Positions 1 through 5,708 of a stretch of 8,180 nucleotides of DNA are shown one piece after another (position 1 is the stretch's first letter; the number at the start of each line of letters is the position of its first letter). The position numbers were made by a program, and so were the translations under genes. The notes below the pieces were generated by a model. That model was not told the origin of the DNA and did not search any database. It saw nothing but the letters and a program-made list of their open reading frames with translations. The stretch covers positions 1 through 8,180 of the forward strand of contig CAYHVH010000026.1 in the NCBI GenBank assembly GCA_964360335.1, read 5' to 3'. The stretch is from CAYHVH01 sp964360335 (GTDB lineage Bacteria; Patescibacteriota; Doudnabacteria; UBA920; 2-01-FULL-46-14).

Positions 1-701
1 TAGTAGCCACTGAATTCTTCGGTCTTAATGTTTAAGGCCCTAACACCTAAACTGACCAAGGCTCCGTAAATGTCGTTCACAAATCCCGGCGGCCCGGCGA
101 GGTAATAAAGCGCCTCAGCTGGGCGGTCGAGGTATTTTTGCAAAAACTTCGCGTCCAGCCGCCCTTTTTCCCCCGGCCAGTCGGGATCCCGCGTCATCGT
201 CATAACTGCCCGAAAATTCCGGCTCTTCCGCGCTAGCCCCGGGAGGTCCTCCCGAAAGGCCGCGGACTGCCGGTCAGGATTGGAATAGAATAAGCTCACC
301 GGATACGGAAAGTTCTGCTGCTCGAGATATCGCAACATGCTGAGAAAAGGAGTAATCCCGATCCCGCCCGCGATAAAAACCAAAGGCTTGGCCCCCTTTT
401 CCGGCAACAAAAAATCCCCGCCAATGCTCCCGACCTCAACGTCGCTCCTAAGGGGAAGCTCCCACAAGGACCGCTTGAAAGCGCTCTCCCGAATCCGAGT
501 CACGGTCGTGACTAAATCTTTTTGCGGCAGATTGGCAATCGAGAAAAAGCGGCTGCTCCCCGCCTCGTCGCGGTAAGGAGGATTGAGGAGGGTGAGTCGA
601 AACGACTGCCCCGCCTGGTAACTCACTGGCTCCAGAAGCAGAAATTCTACCAAAAGCGTGCCCTTCGCCACTTCCTGCTTGTTCTTAATTTTTGCTCGCA
701 T
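1..701 (-). CDS. FAD/NAD(P)-binding oxidoreductase, ferredoxin-NADP reductase (FNR) type
   Basis: Stand-alone FNR-superfamily flavoprotein expected to move electrons between NAD(P)H and a partner through FAD in the cytoplasm. The visible product is 233 residues from ATG at 701. The N-terminal beta-barrel carries the FAD motif RFFSIAN (51-57) and a GGDFLLP stretch (94-100). The nucleotide-binding half has AGGIGITPFLSML (111-123), GPPGFV (203-208) and the family's typical C-terminal end EEFSGY. No 2Fe-2S or transmembrane domain is present, so the partner must be another protein. The two bases left at the window edge are TA after the final Tyr codon, so the gene probably stops just outside the window; the stop itself is not seen. 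It begins 11 nt after the iron-transporter stop with only a weak GTAAGAG upstream, consistent with last place in the visible operon. The family is clear; substrate and partner are unknown. Confidence 0.88.
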   Translation of the reverse strand, partial: MRAKIKNKQEVAKGTLLVEFLLLEPVSYQAGQSFRLTLLNPPYRDEAGSSRFFSIANLPQKDLVTTVTRIRESAFKRSLWELPLRSDVEVGSIGGDFLLPEKGAKPLVFIAGGIGITPFLSMLRYLEQQNFPYPVSLFYSNPDRQSAAFREDLPGLARKSRNFRAVMTMTRDPDWPGEKGRLDAKFLQKYLDRPAEALYYLAGPPGFVNDIYGALVSLGVRALNIKTEEFSGY

Positions 702-712
702 TTTATCTCTTA

Positions 713-1588
713 CTAGATTTGGATACCGCTTAGGGACCGAAAAACCAAAGCAATCACAAAAGATATTGTAGCGACGCCCGCGCTGAAAATAAACATTTCT
801 CCGAACTGGCGGGAAAACTTCCGCTCGAATAGCACCGAGATATAGAACGACACCAGAAAAATGATCGACAAAACCGCGACAAGCATCACCGTCATCGCCA
901 CCGGTACCGCAAATAGAAAGTACGGCAGGACCAAAATTAGAACAACCACTAAGTAGGAAATCCCGGTATAAACCGCGGATTTTCTGGCATCCTTACCGGG
1001 TTCTTGTCTGGCTTGCATATAAGCCGAGGCGGCCATAGACAGAGTGGCGGCAATCCCGGTGATGAGACCCACGAGGGCCACGAGTTTCGGCTGCCGCAGC
1101 GCAAAAGAAAATCCCACCAGCGCCCCAGACAACTCAATTAGCCCATCGTTGAGACCGAGAATAATGCTGGAAATAAAGGCGACCTTGGCTTCCTTGATGT
1201 GGCTGATAAGTTCCGTCTCGTGATGCTCCCCGTGGTCGATGAGTTCCAAGAGTTTTGGGCGCACGCTCGGATCGGCGGTTTCAATAAAATAACGATAACC
1301 GCGCACCACTTCCTTTACGTGCAACTCCAAAAACTTGACCGTGAAAGTCAAGCCCAAAACTCGCCGCATCACTCGGTAAAGCCAAATCTGGAAGGGGTGA
1401 ACGCGAAAATCTTTTTTCGCGGAAATTTCCCGCCAGAACCGATAGTGTTCTTGTTCGCTCGCCGCCAAGCTTTCCAAAATCTTGCGAAATTCTGGAACAG
1501 GCTCGCTCGCCGCCAGCGCGCGATAAATCAGATAGTCGCGGTACTCGTCTTCGGCAAAATATTCGGCCGTCCGCATTGATTTCGCCAT
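713..1588 (-). CDS. Erythrin-VIT1 (MbfA-type) iron transporter: ferritin-like domain fused to CCC1/VIT1 membrane domain
   Basis: Predicted membrane iron (or manganese) transporter of 291 residues. Residues about 5-130 form a helical ferritin/rubrerythrin-like domain with candidate di-iron ligands: Glu13/Glu15, the ExxH pair Glu45-His48, Glu88, and the acidic/His cluster DHGEHHETE (119-127). Residues about 135-290 are a VIT1/CCC1 (DUF125) domain: GLNDGLIELSGALVGF (145-160), a segment ending SMAASAYMQARQE (184-196), then three hydrophobic helices. This order matches the MbfA proteins of alphaproteobacteria, known as membrane ferritin-like iron exporters. I chose ATG 1588 because it overlaps the upstream SDR stop by one base (TAATG), suggesting translational coupling; an upstream extension of the frame would only re-read the SDR gene. 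Domain assignment is strong. Export versus import and the metal are inferred from the family. Confidence 0.88.
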   Translation of the reverse strand: MAKSMRTAEYFAEDEYRDYLIYRALAASEPVPEFRKILESLAASEQEHYRFWREISAKKDFRVHPFQIWLYRVMRRVLGLTFTVKFLELHVKEVVRGYRYFIETADPSVRPKLLELIDHGEHHETELISHIKEAKVAFISSIILGLNDGLIELSGALVGFSFALRQPKLVALVGLITGIAATLSMAASAYMQARQEPGKDARKSAVYTGISYLVVVLILVLPYFLFAVPVAMTVMLVAVLSIIFLVSFYISVLFERKFSRQFGEMFIFSAGVATISFVIALVFRSLSGIQI

Positions 1589-2349
1589 TACTCTGCGAGC
1601 CAGCCGCCGTCCACAAAGAAAGTCGCCCCGGTGACATAGCTTGCCTCCTCCGAGGCGAGGAAGACTACCATCGCCGAAACTTCCTCGGGCCGTCCCATCC
1701 TTTTGAGCGGAATCCGGGCCAGCATGCCCTCTAGCGCCTGTTTCGGGAGTTGAGCCGCCGCAATCATCGGCGTGTCGATGGCGCCCGGCCCAATCACGTT
1801 CACGGTAATTCCCAAAGGCGCCCACTCAATCGACAAAGTCTCCGACATCCCGATAATTCCTCCTTTGCTGGCCGTGTAGTGCGCCCCGCCGGCAATGCCT
1901 ACGCCGACCTGGCCGGACGCCACGGATGCGATGTTAATAATCCGGCCCCATTTGTTTTTGGACATTTCCCGAGCGGCGCGCTGGGCGCACAAAAATTGCC
2001 CCTTGAGATTTATGGCTAGCATCCGATCCCAGTCCTCTTCGGTAAGCTCGAGGGCGGCCTTGGGAAAATAAATTCCCGCATTGTTGACGAGGATATCCAG
2101 TCGCCCGAACCGCGCCACGACCTCGTTAAAAATCTCGTCCACTTCGTTTTTTTTCGAGACGTCCAATTTGTAGGCTACAGCCGCTCCTCCAGCGGCACCA
2201 ATCTCCCCGACCACTTTTTCACACTCGGCAAGATCAACGTCCGTAACGGCGACTTTGGCCCCCTGTTTGGCCAGAGCCAGGGCGTGGGAGCGCCCCATCC
2301 CCCGTCGCGCCCCGGTAACGAGCGCCACTTTGTTATGAAGGTCGAACAT
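1588..2349 (-). CDS. Short-chain dehydrogenase/reductase (SDR), FabG-like
   Basis: Classical cytosolic SDR of 253 residues, the usual length for the family. The Rossmann nucleotide loop is TGARRGMG (12-19). Asp37 at the end of the second strand favours NAD(H) over NADP(H) by the general family rule. NNAG lies at 89-92, Asn114 is the structural/catalytic Asn, and the active site is Ser142 (Ser145 is an alternative because the loop is about three residues longer than in FabG), Tyr158 and Lys162 in YTASK. PG at 188-189 and the VDGGW end (247-251) are also typical. It likely oxidises or reduces a hydroxyl/keto substrate that cannot be named from sequence. It sits 33 nt after the small membrane gene, without an SD, and overlaps the iron transporter start by one base. 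It is the one gene here with no evident metal or thiol role. Confidence 0.93.
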   Translation of the reverse strand: MFDLHNKVALVTGARRGMGRSHALALAKQGAKVAVTDVDLAECEKVVGEIGAAGGAAVAYKLDVSKKNEVDEIFNEVVARFGRLDILVNNAGIYFPKAALELTEEDWDRMLAINLKGQFLCAQRAAREMSKNKWGRIINIASVASGQVGVGIAGGAHYTASKGGIIGMSETLSIEWAPLGITVNVIGPGAIDTPMIAAAQLPKQALEGMLARIPLKRMGRPEEVSAMVVFLASEEASYVTGATFFVDGGWLAE

Positions 2350-2382
2350 AAAATTGAGAAATTAATGATCTGATTGAGAGAC

Positions 2383-2712
2383 CTACTTCCCGAACGCCTC
2401 GTAGAAAAAGAAGGCGAAAAGGACAATGGTCCCCAGCACAGAAAGCCACGACAGCAGCCGCAAAAGCGGCGGCAGACTCGAATCGCTGGGGTTTTTTAAC
2501 CCCGCGCGCAAAAACAGATAGGTTGCGAAGAACAGCAAGGTCGCCAATACCCCCTTGCCGATCCAGTGATGGGTAAAAACTGCCTTGAGCCAGTTTTTGA
2601 GCTCCGGCGCGAGGTCTGCCGCCACCGTAATCACGACAAGAAACAGAACCGCGACGATCGCGCTAAAGACACTGGCTACAGCGGATTTGAGCGAAGCGTT
2701 GTTGTTGGTCAT
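2383..2712 (-). CDS. Small three-helix membrane protein, unknown
   Basis: Unrecognised 109-residue protein with three predicted membrane helices (about 12-32, 51-69, 86-104), an acidic/basic loop around 34-44 followed by HHW (48-50), and a Ser/Pro loop near 74-82. It has no Cys. The ATG at 2712 is preferred over an in-frame GTG six bases upstream because AGGAGGT (2723-2717) lies at SD distance from the ATG, and the GTG would overlap that SD. The same SD contains the stop of the preceding four-helix gene, so the two are tightly linked and probably translated together. The context suggests a small subunit or accessory of the two multi-helix proteins just upstream, but nothing in the sequence proves interaction. 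Confidence 0.8.
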   Translation of the reverse strand: MTNNNASLKSAVASVFSAIVAVLFLVVITVAADLAPELKNWLKAVFTHHWIGKGVLATLLFFATYLFLRAGLKNPSDSSLPPLLRLLSWLSVLGTIVLFAFFFYEAFGK

Positions 2713-2721
2713 AACCACCTC

Positions 2722-3177
2722 CTATCGAACCGCGCCGGAAACCACAGCTCCGGCGAGGGTAATGATAATTCCTAAACCGGTAAGCACCCCAGTAAGCCAC
2801 GTCAAAGCTCTTTTCAAATCCGGCCGGGTGGAGAGCTCGGGCGCGGATTGCCACACCAGCAGCGTCACTACGACTGCGAGGAATGGCAAGAACAGAAAGA
2901 TGTGCTCCTTGGCTTCCATGAAAACTGTGTGCGCCCACGGGTAAGGCCCGGCCTTGATCACGCTTCGCACCGCTTGCCCGTAATAGGTAGCGTAGTAGTA
3001 ACCGCCCGTGAACCAGGATAAAAGGAGGAAGACGAGTCCGCCGAGGCTCGCGCGGCGCAGAAACCGCGGGTCGGGACTCACATGCAACAGGGAAAGCCAC
3101 GCGCCATAGAACGCTATTACCCCCAAAAGGCCGGTGATGACGTGACTTACCAGCAGAAATTCCAAGAGTTGAGTCAT
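2722..3177 (-). CDS. Four-helix membrane protein with conserved-looking histidines, possible haem or metal binder
   Basis: A 151-residue integral membrane protein with four helices (about 8-31, 45-65, 92-109, 124-148). Histidines sit in or at the ends of helices: His12 in helix 1, His32 at its end, His83 and His92 flanking the start of helix 3. The Tyr/Gly-rich stretch WFTGGYYYATYYG (55-67) is distinctive. His pairs near membrane faces recall four-helix b-type cytochromes or CopD/DUF-type copper proteins, but I cannot place it in a named family. ATG 3177 has a good SD, GAGGAGG at 3190-3184 with six-base spacing, and overlaps the preceding stop as ATGA (4 nt). It is therefore coupled to the 165-residue membrane protein, and the pair may form one complex. 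The reading frame is certain; the function is open. Confidence 0.82.
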   Translation of the reverse strand: MTQLLEFLLVSHVITGLLGVIAFYGAWLSLLHVSPDPRFLRRASLGGLVFLLLSWFTGGYYYATYYGQAVRSVIKAGPYPWAHTVFMEAKEHIFLFLPFLAVVVTLLVWQSAPELSTRPDLKRALTWLTGVLTGLGIIITLAGAVVSGAVR

Positions 3178-3671
3178 GCTTTTCCTCCTCTCATCTTACG
3201 AATGATGCCGAGAGCTAGAGCCACCACGCCAATCGCCAAAACATAGCCTGCCATGATTGCCCAAAAACCAGCTGGCAGGCCGCGCCAAATTCCCAAAACC
3301 AAAGCCGCGTACCAGGAGGTCAGGGAAATGGTACTACCGAGCCAGAGCGGCACTTTTCTGGTCTGCAGCAAGAGCGCGTTTAAGAGAATGACCAAAGTAA
3401 TAACTAATTTCGCCCACAACCGGTCGCTATAGATGTACTGAGCCCGCCCTTCCAGACGAAGCAGTAACAGAAATCCAAAACCAGAAAGCACCAGAAGAAT
3501 CATACCAAGCCGCAAGACCGTGTAGGTTATCTTTAGATAGCCGCCTGCCGCGGGATCAATCATTCCGTCCCGGTTCGCCCGCTCGTAAAAGATTTCTGCA
3601 AAAGTCGCCCCGCCTACGCCCAGCACCGTTCCGATGATGTGGGCGATTCGCATGAAGATTTCCCAAGTCAT
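3174..3671 (-). CDS. Multi-helix membrane protein (CopD/DUF2269-like style), unknown
   Basis: Integral membrane protein of 165 residues with about five helices (4-28, 50-71, 86-103, 115-130, 135-156). Helix 1 carries RIAHIIGTVLGVGGATFAE: a membrane His11 followed by Gly-rich packing. Asn98 sits in the KLVITLVILLNALLLQ segment, a pattern seen in small haem/copper-related membrane proteins. I preferred ATG 3671, 17 nt after the flavodoxin stop, because the longer version from 3743 would place 24 polar residues over the flavodoxin C-terminus. ATG 3653 is a shorter alternative; none has a clear SD. The stop overlaps the next start by 4 nt (ATGA). Its partner is probably that next four-helix protein. 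No enzyme motif is visible, and the CopD-like label rests on layout only. Confidence 0.78.
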   Translation of the reverse strand: MTWEIFMRIAHIIGTVLGVGGATFAEIFYERANRDGMIDPAAGGYLKITYTVLRLGMILLVLSGFGFLLLLRLEGRAQYIYSDRLWAKLVITLVILLNALLLQTRKVPLWLGSTISLTSWYAALVLGIWRGLPAGFWAIMAGYVLAIGVVALALGIIRKMRGGKA

Positions 3672-3688
3672 ATTGATAGGTGAAGAAT

Positions 3689-4357
3689 TTATTTTACTTT
3701 TTTGTTGAGGTCGTGACAGAGGTTGCAGGATTCGCAGCCGCAATTCATAATCTGGGCCATCGTCGCGAGCCGCATCCCCAGGACCCGGGCGACCTTCTGG
3801 TCGGCCGCCGAGAGCTCCCGATTGCCCCCCGTCACGTAGATCGCGCCATAAGGGCTCCCGGCGTCAAACTCCGGTCCCTCGCCCTGAATCGGATAGGGAA
3901 TACCCACCGGAATCATCCCGAGGTTAAACAGCGGAATCATCATGGACAGCAAAGTCAGTTCTTCTCCCCCGTGGGTACTGCCCGCCGCGCAAAAAATGGC
4001 CGCTGGCTTGTTCATGAGCTTGCCCTGAAGCCACTGGGGAGAAAGTTGGTCAATGAATTGTTTCATCTGCGAGGCGAAACTCCCAAAATGGGTGGGGGTG
4101 CCAAAGGCGATGCCGTCCGCCGCCAGGAGATCCTCCACCGTGGCGACTGGAAACTCCGCGTCCAAAGCCTCGTGAATCTTTTGAAGTTTCGGCTGGCTCA
4201 GAAAAAACTCCCGGGGCAAAACTTCCGGCACCTGCTTAACGACTACTTCCGTGTTGACTACCGCCGCCGCCCCAGCCGCCACAAACTTCGCGAGCTTGGC
4301 AACTGAGCCGGTGAAACTGTAAAACAGGACTAGAATTTTGACTGGTTTTTTTGCCAT
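3689..4357 (-). CDS. wrbA: WrbA-type flavodoxin-fold NAD(P)H:quinone oxidoreductase with a four-Cys tail
   Basis: FMN flavoprotein of 222 residues that in the WrbA family reduces quinones by two electrons, limiting semiquinone and oxidative stress. The FMN phosphate loop is SFTGSVA (14-20). The FGTPTHFG stretch (85-92) followed by QMKQFIDQ, and AAGSTHGGEELTLLSM (124-139), match the WrbA signatures, as does AGSPYGA (166-172). The product is about 20 residues longer than E. coli WrbA. The extra C-terminus holds Cys206, 208, 211 and 214 followed by His215 (CxCxxCxxCH), a likely metal or Fe-S site not usual for WrbA. ATG 4357 starts one base after the preceding stop (TAAAATG), without an SD, so coupled translation is likely. 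A longer N-terminus from 4402 would overlap the Met-rich gene and is not favoured. Confidence 0.9.
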   Translation of the reverse strand: MAKKPVKILVLFYSFTGSVAKLAKFVAAGAAAVVNTEVVVKQVPEVLPREFFLSQPKLQKIHEALDAEFPVATVEDLLAADGIAFGTPTHFGSFASQMKQFIDQLSPQWLQGKLMNKPAAIFCAAGSTHGGEELTLLSMMIPLFNLGMIPVGIPYPIQGEGPEFDAGSPYGAIYVTGGNRELSAADQKVARVLGMRLATMAQIMNCGCESCNLCHDLNKKVK

Positions 4358-4358
4358 T

Positions 4359-4847
4359 TTAGCTGGCGGTTTTGCCGACAATTTGTTTCCACAGCCAAAC
4401 AATCAACAGAATACCGACCACGAACCAGGCGAGAACCGACAGGCCGACGAGCCAAAACCAGACCGGAAAAGCACTGCTACCCCAGCCCATCATCCCGGTC
4501 ATCCCCGGGCCGAAGCCCCAGGAGCTGGCTCGGCCTACGCGCATCATCATGCTCATCGCTCCCGGCCCCGCGTTTTCGTCCCGCATGAGGTTAATCATTT
4601 CCTGCTGCTCCGCTTGGGTCAAGGTGGAGGAGAGGAGTTTTTGCATCAACTCTTCCATCCGTTCGTGCTGCTGCGGCCCCATCATTTGCTCCTCGAGCTC
4701 CTCCATCATCCCAACATTCCCGCCCATAAACCCCGGGGCCGCGGTCATGTGAGCGCCCAGCGGCATCACCCACCCGACGATGAGCAAACTTGAGCCCAGC
4801 ACCACTGCCAACGCGATTTTCATATCTTTATGATAGTTAATTTTCAT
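4359..4847 (-). CDS. Met-rich exported membrane protein, possible copper binder
   Basis: Unrecognised protein of 162 residues from ATG 4847 (154 from ATG 4823; both starts read ATGAAAAT and neither has a strong SD). The N-terminus is a signal-peptide-like or anchor helix ending near GWVMPLGAHM. A helical, acidic middle section follows (MMEELEEQMM, then HERMEELMQKLL and EMINLMRD), then a Met/Gly-rich stretch (AMSMMMRV and GMTGMMGWG), and a C-terminal aromatic membrane helix about 30 residues from the end. About 18 Met fall in roughly 93 residues of the exported part, with two His and no Cys. Met-rich extracytoplasmic segments commonly bind Cu(I), so a copper-handling role is inferred. Similar small Met/Gly-rich proteins ending in a Trp-rich helix often accompany metal-resistance genes. 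It lies between the thioredoxin and WrbA genes. Confidence 0.78.
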   Translation of the reverse strand: MKINYHKDMKIALAVVLGSSLLIVGWVMPLGAHMTAAPGFMGGNVGMMEELEEQMMGPQQHERMEELMQKLLSSTLTQAEQQEMINLMRDENAGPGAMSMMMRVGRASSWGFGPGMTGMMGWGSSAFPVWFWLVGLSVLAWFVVGILLIVWLWKQIVGKTAS

Positions 4848-4856
4848 GTTTTCGGC

Positions 4857-4884
4857 AAACACTTTCGACCTTAAGTGTTTTTTT
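4857..4884. other. Intergenic hairpin between thioredoxin and Met-rich genes
   Basis: An 8-bp perfect inverted repeat, AAACACTT (4857-4864) and AAGTGTTT (4873-4880), with an 8-base loop. On the plus strand it runs into T7, like an intrinsic terminator, but no plus-strand gene ends here. On the minus strand, in the direction of the genes, an A-run precedes it and only three Ts follow, so it is unlikely to terminate the operon. It lies 9 nt upstream of the Met-rich ATG at 4847 and could affect translation or mRNA processing. Confidence 0.45.
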
Positions 4885-5242
4885 AACGAGGCAGCTCACA
4901 ACCGCTTTCGGCGGCCAGTTTCGGCAAACCCTGCTCCCCGACCAGTTTACGGCCGTCGGGGAAAATCCACGTCGGATAAGCTTCCACCCCTTTGTTTAAG
5001 CAGACGTTGGGATTATCCGGACATTCCACATACGGTACGTAACGAAAGGCATCGCCAAAGGCCTTTTTTTCTTTTTGGCAATGCGGGCACCACTCGGCCC
5101 CAAACATCGTAATCCCCTTGTCCGCGAGGCATTGGGCAAAACCCTGGAGGGAACCCTGGGCTGGCCGCGAGCCTCCGAAATAAAAGAGCAAACCGGCAAC
5201 CAGGAGAAGCGAAAGGACTGCGAGGAAAAATTTGTAATTCAT
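4883..5242 (-). CDS. Membrane-anchored thioredoxin-like protein (CPHC), VKOR-associated type
   Basis: A 119-residue thiol-disulfide protein on the outer face of the membrane. Residues about 4-23 are a single N-terminal anchor helix or uncleaved signal. The compact thioredoxin-like domain has the active site WCPHC (51-55) and cis-Pro90 in YPTW. FAQCLADKG (35-43), Cys74/Cys81 in VECPDNPNVC, and GVEAYPTW closely resemble the thioredoxin domain normally fused to the C-terminus of bacterial VKOR homologues, yet no VKOR domain is encoded here. Six cysteines are present (38, 52, 55, 74, 81, 115). The gene starts one base after the preceding stop (TGACATG) with no SD. Immediate context, the CPVC membrane protein and CcdA, points to reduction by CcdA or partnership with the CPVC protein. 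Whether it oxidises or reduces substrates cannot be told from sequence. Confidence 0.9.
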   Translation of the reverse strand: MNYKFFLAVLSLLLVAGLLFYFGGSRPAQGSLQGFAQCLADKGITMFGAEWCPHCQKEKKAFGDAFRYVPYVECPDNPNVCLNKGVEAYPTWIFPDGRKLVGEQGLPKLAAESGCELPR

Positions 5243-5243
5243 G

Positions 5244-5702
5244 TCAGCAACATTGTTTCAATTTTTTCTCCAATGTAGTTTCGTGGTGAGGGGATTTCTG
5301 TTCGGGCTTCCGGATAAAATACATATAGCCGATTCCCGCCAAAATGAGGATTTCCAAAACCAGAAGCGGCCAGCTCAACCGCCGCACGGCCGCGTAGGCC
5401 AAAGGGAAGCCAATGACCAACACCAACAATTTCCACAAGAGGGGATGGGCCGAGGCGAACCGGGAACGATATTCTCCCTGATACGCTATCCCCACGACCG
5501 TCCCGCCGAGCAAAACCGCAATCAGCAGCTGATAAACTTCCCAGTTCAGCCCGCCTATGAGCACGGCGGCGCTCAGCCAGATCCAAGTGCCGCTCACTCC
5601 TAGGCAAACGGGACACAAACGAAACGGCAAAAACTTGTTCAGCCAACGCACCAAACCGGCAAGGAGGGCAATCGAACTTACGACGATGAGCACTGGAATC
5701 AT
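5244..5702 (-). CDS. Five-helix membrane protein with CPVC motif and C-terminal CC, putative thiol-redox partner
   Basis: I cannot assign this 152-residue protein to a named family. It has about five helices (3-20, 38-55, 57-75, 87-107, 111-129). A CPVC motif (30-33) lies in the loop between helices 1 and 2, followed by LGVSGTW. The charged tail 131-150 ends in two cysteines (QCC, 151-152). Positive residues flank the motif (Arg19, Lys23, Arg28) and fill the tail, so by the positive-inside rule CPVC and CC may both face the cytoplasm; this is inference. It differs from DsbB and VKOR in cysteine layout. The gene lies 6 nt after ccdA and 1 nt before the anchored thioredoxin, so it is probably part of the same electron path. 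A metal site at CPVC is an alternative. Confidence 0.82.
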   Translation of the reverse strand: MIPVLIVVSSIALLAGLVRWLNKFLPFRLCPVCLGVSGTWIWLSAAVLIGGLNWEVYQLLIAVLLGGTVVGIAYQGEYRSRFASAHPLLWKLLVLVIGFPLAYAAVRRLSWPLLVLEILILAGIGYMYFIRKPEQKSPHHETTLEKKLKQCC

Positions 5703-5708
5703 AAGAGT

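Noticed and set aside
337..716. Plus-strand open frames opposite the FNR-like gene (also others at 1199-1579, 3680-4306, 4338-4793)
   Set aside because: They are antisense shadows of clear minus-strand genes, with no recognisable domains and no SD or promoter seen.
1589..1825. Upstream extension of the iron-transporter frame
   Set aside because: It re-reads the 3' end of the SDR gene in another frame with an Arg/Gly-rich, low-sense sequence; the ATG at 1588 with the TAATG overlap fits better.
2350..2382. Internal promoter or regulatory repeat before the SDR gene
   Set aside because: The 33-nt leader is AT-rich with two TCTCAAT copies, but no convincing -35/-10 pair or hairpin is visible.
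3672..3743. N-terminal 24-residue extension of the 165-residue membrane protein
   Set aside because: It is polar and basic, overlaps the flavodoxin's four-Cys tail in another frame, and the shorter start gives a normal first membrane helix.
4857..4884. Plus-strand intrinsic terminator
   Set aside because: Hairpin plus T7 looks right, but no plus-strand gene precedes it, so a terminator role there has no substrate.
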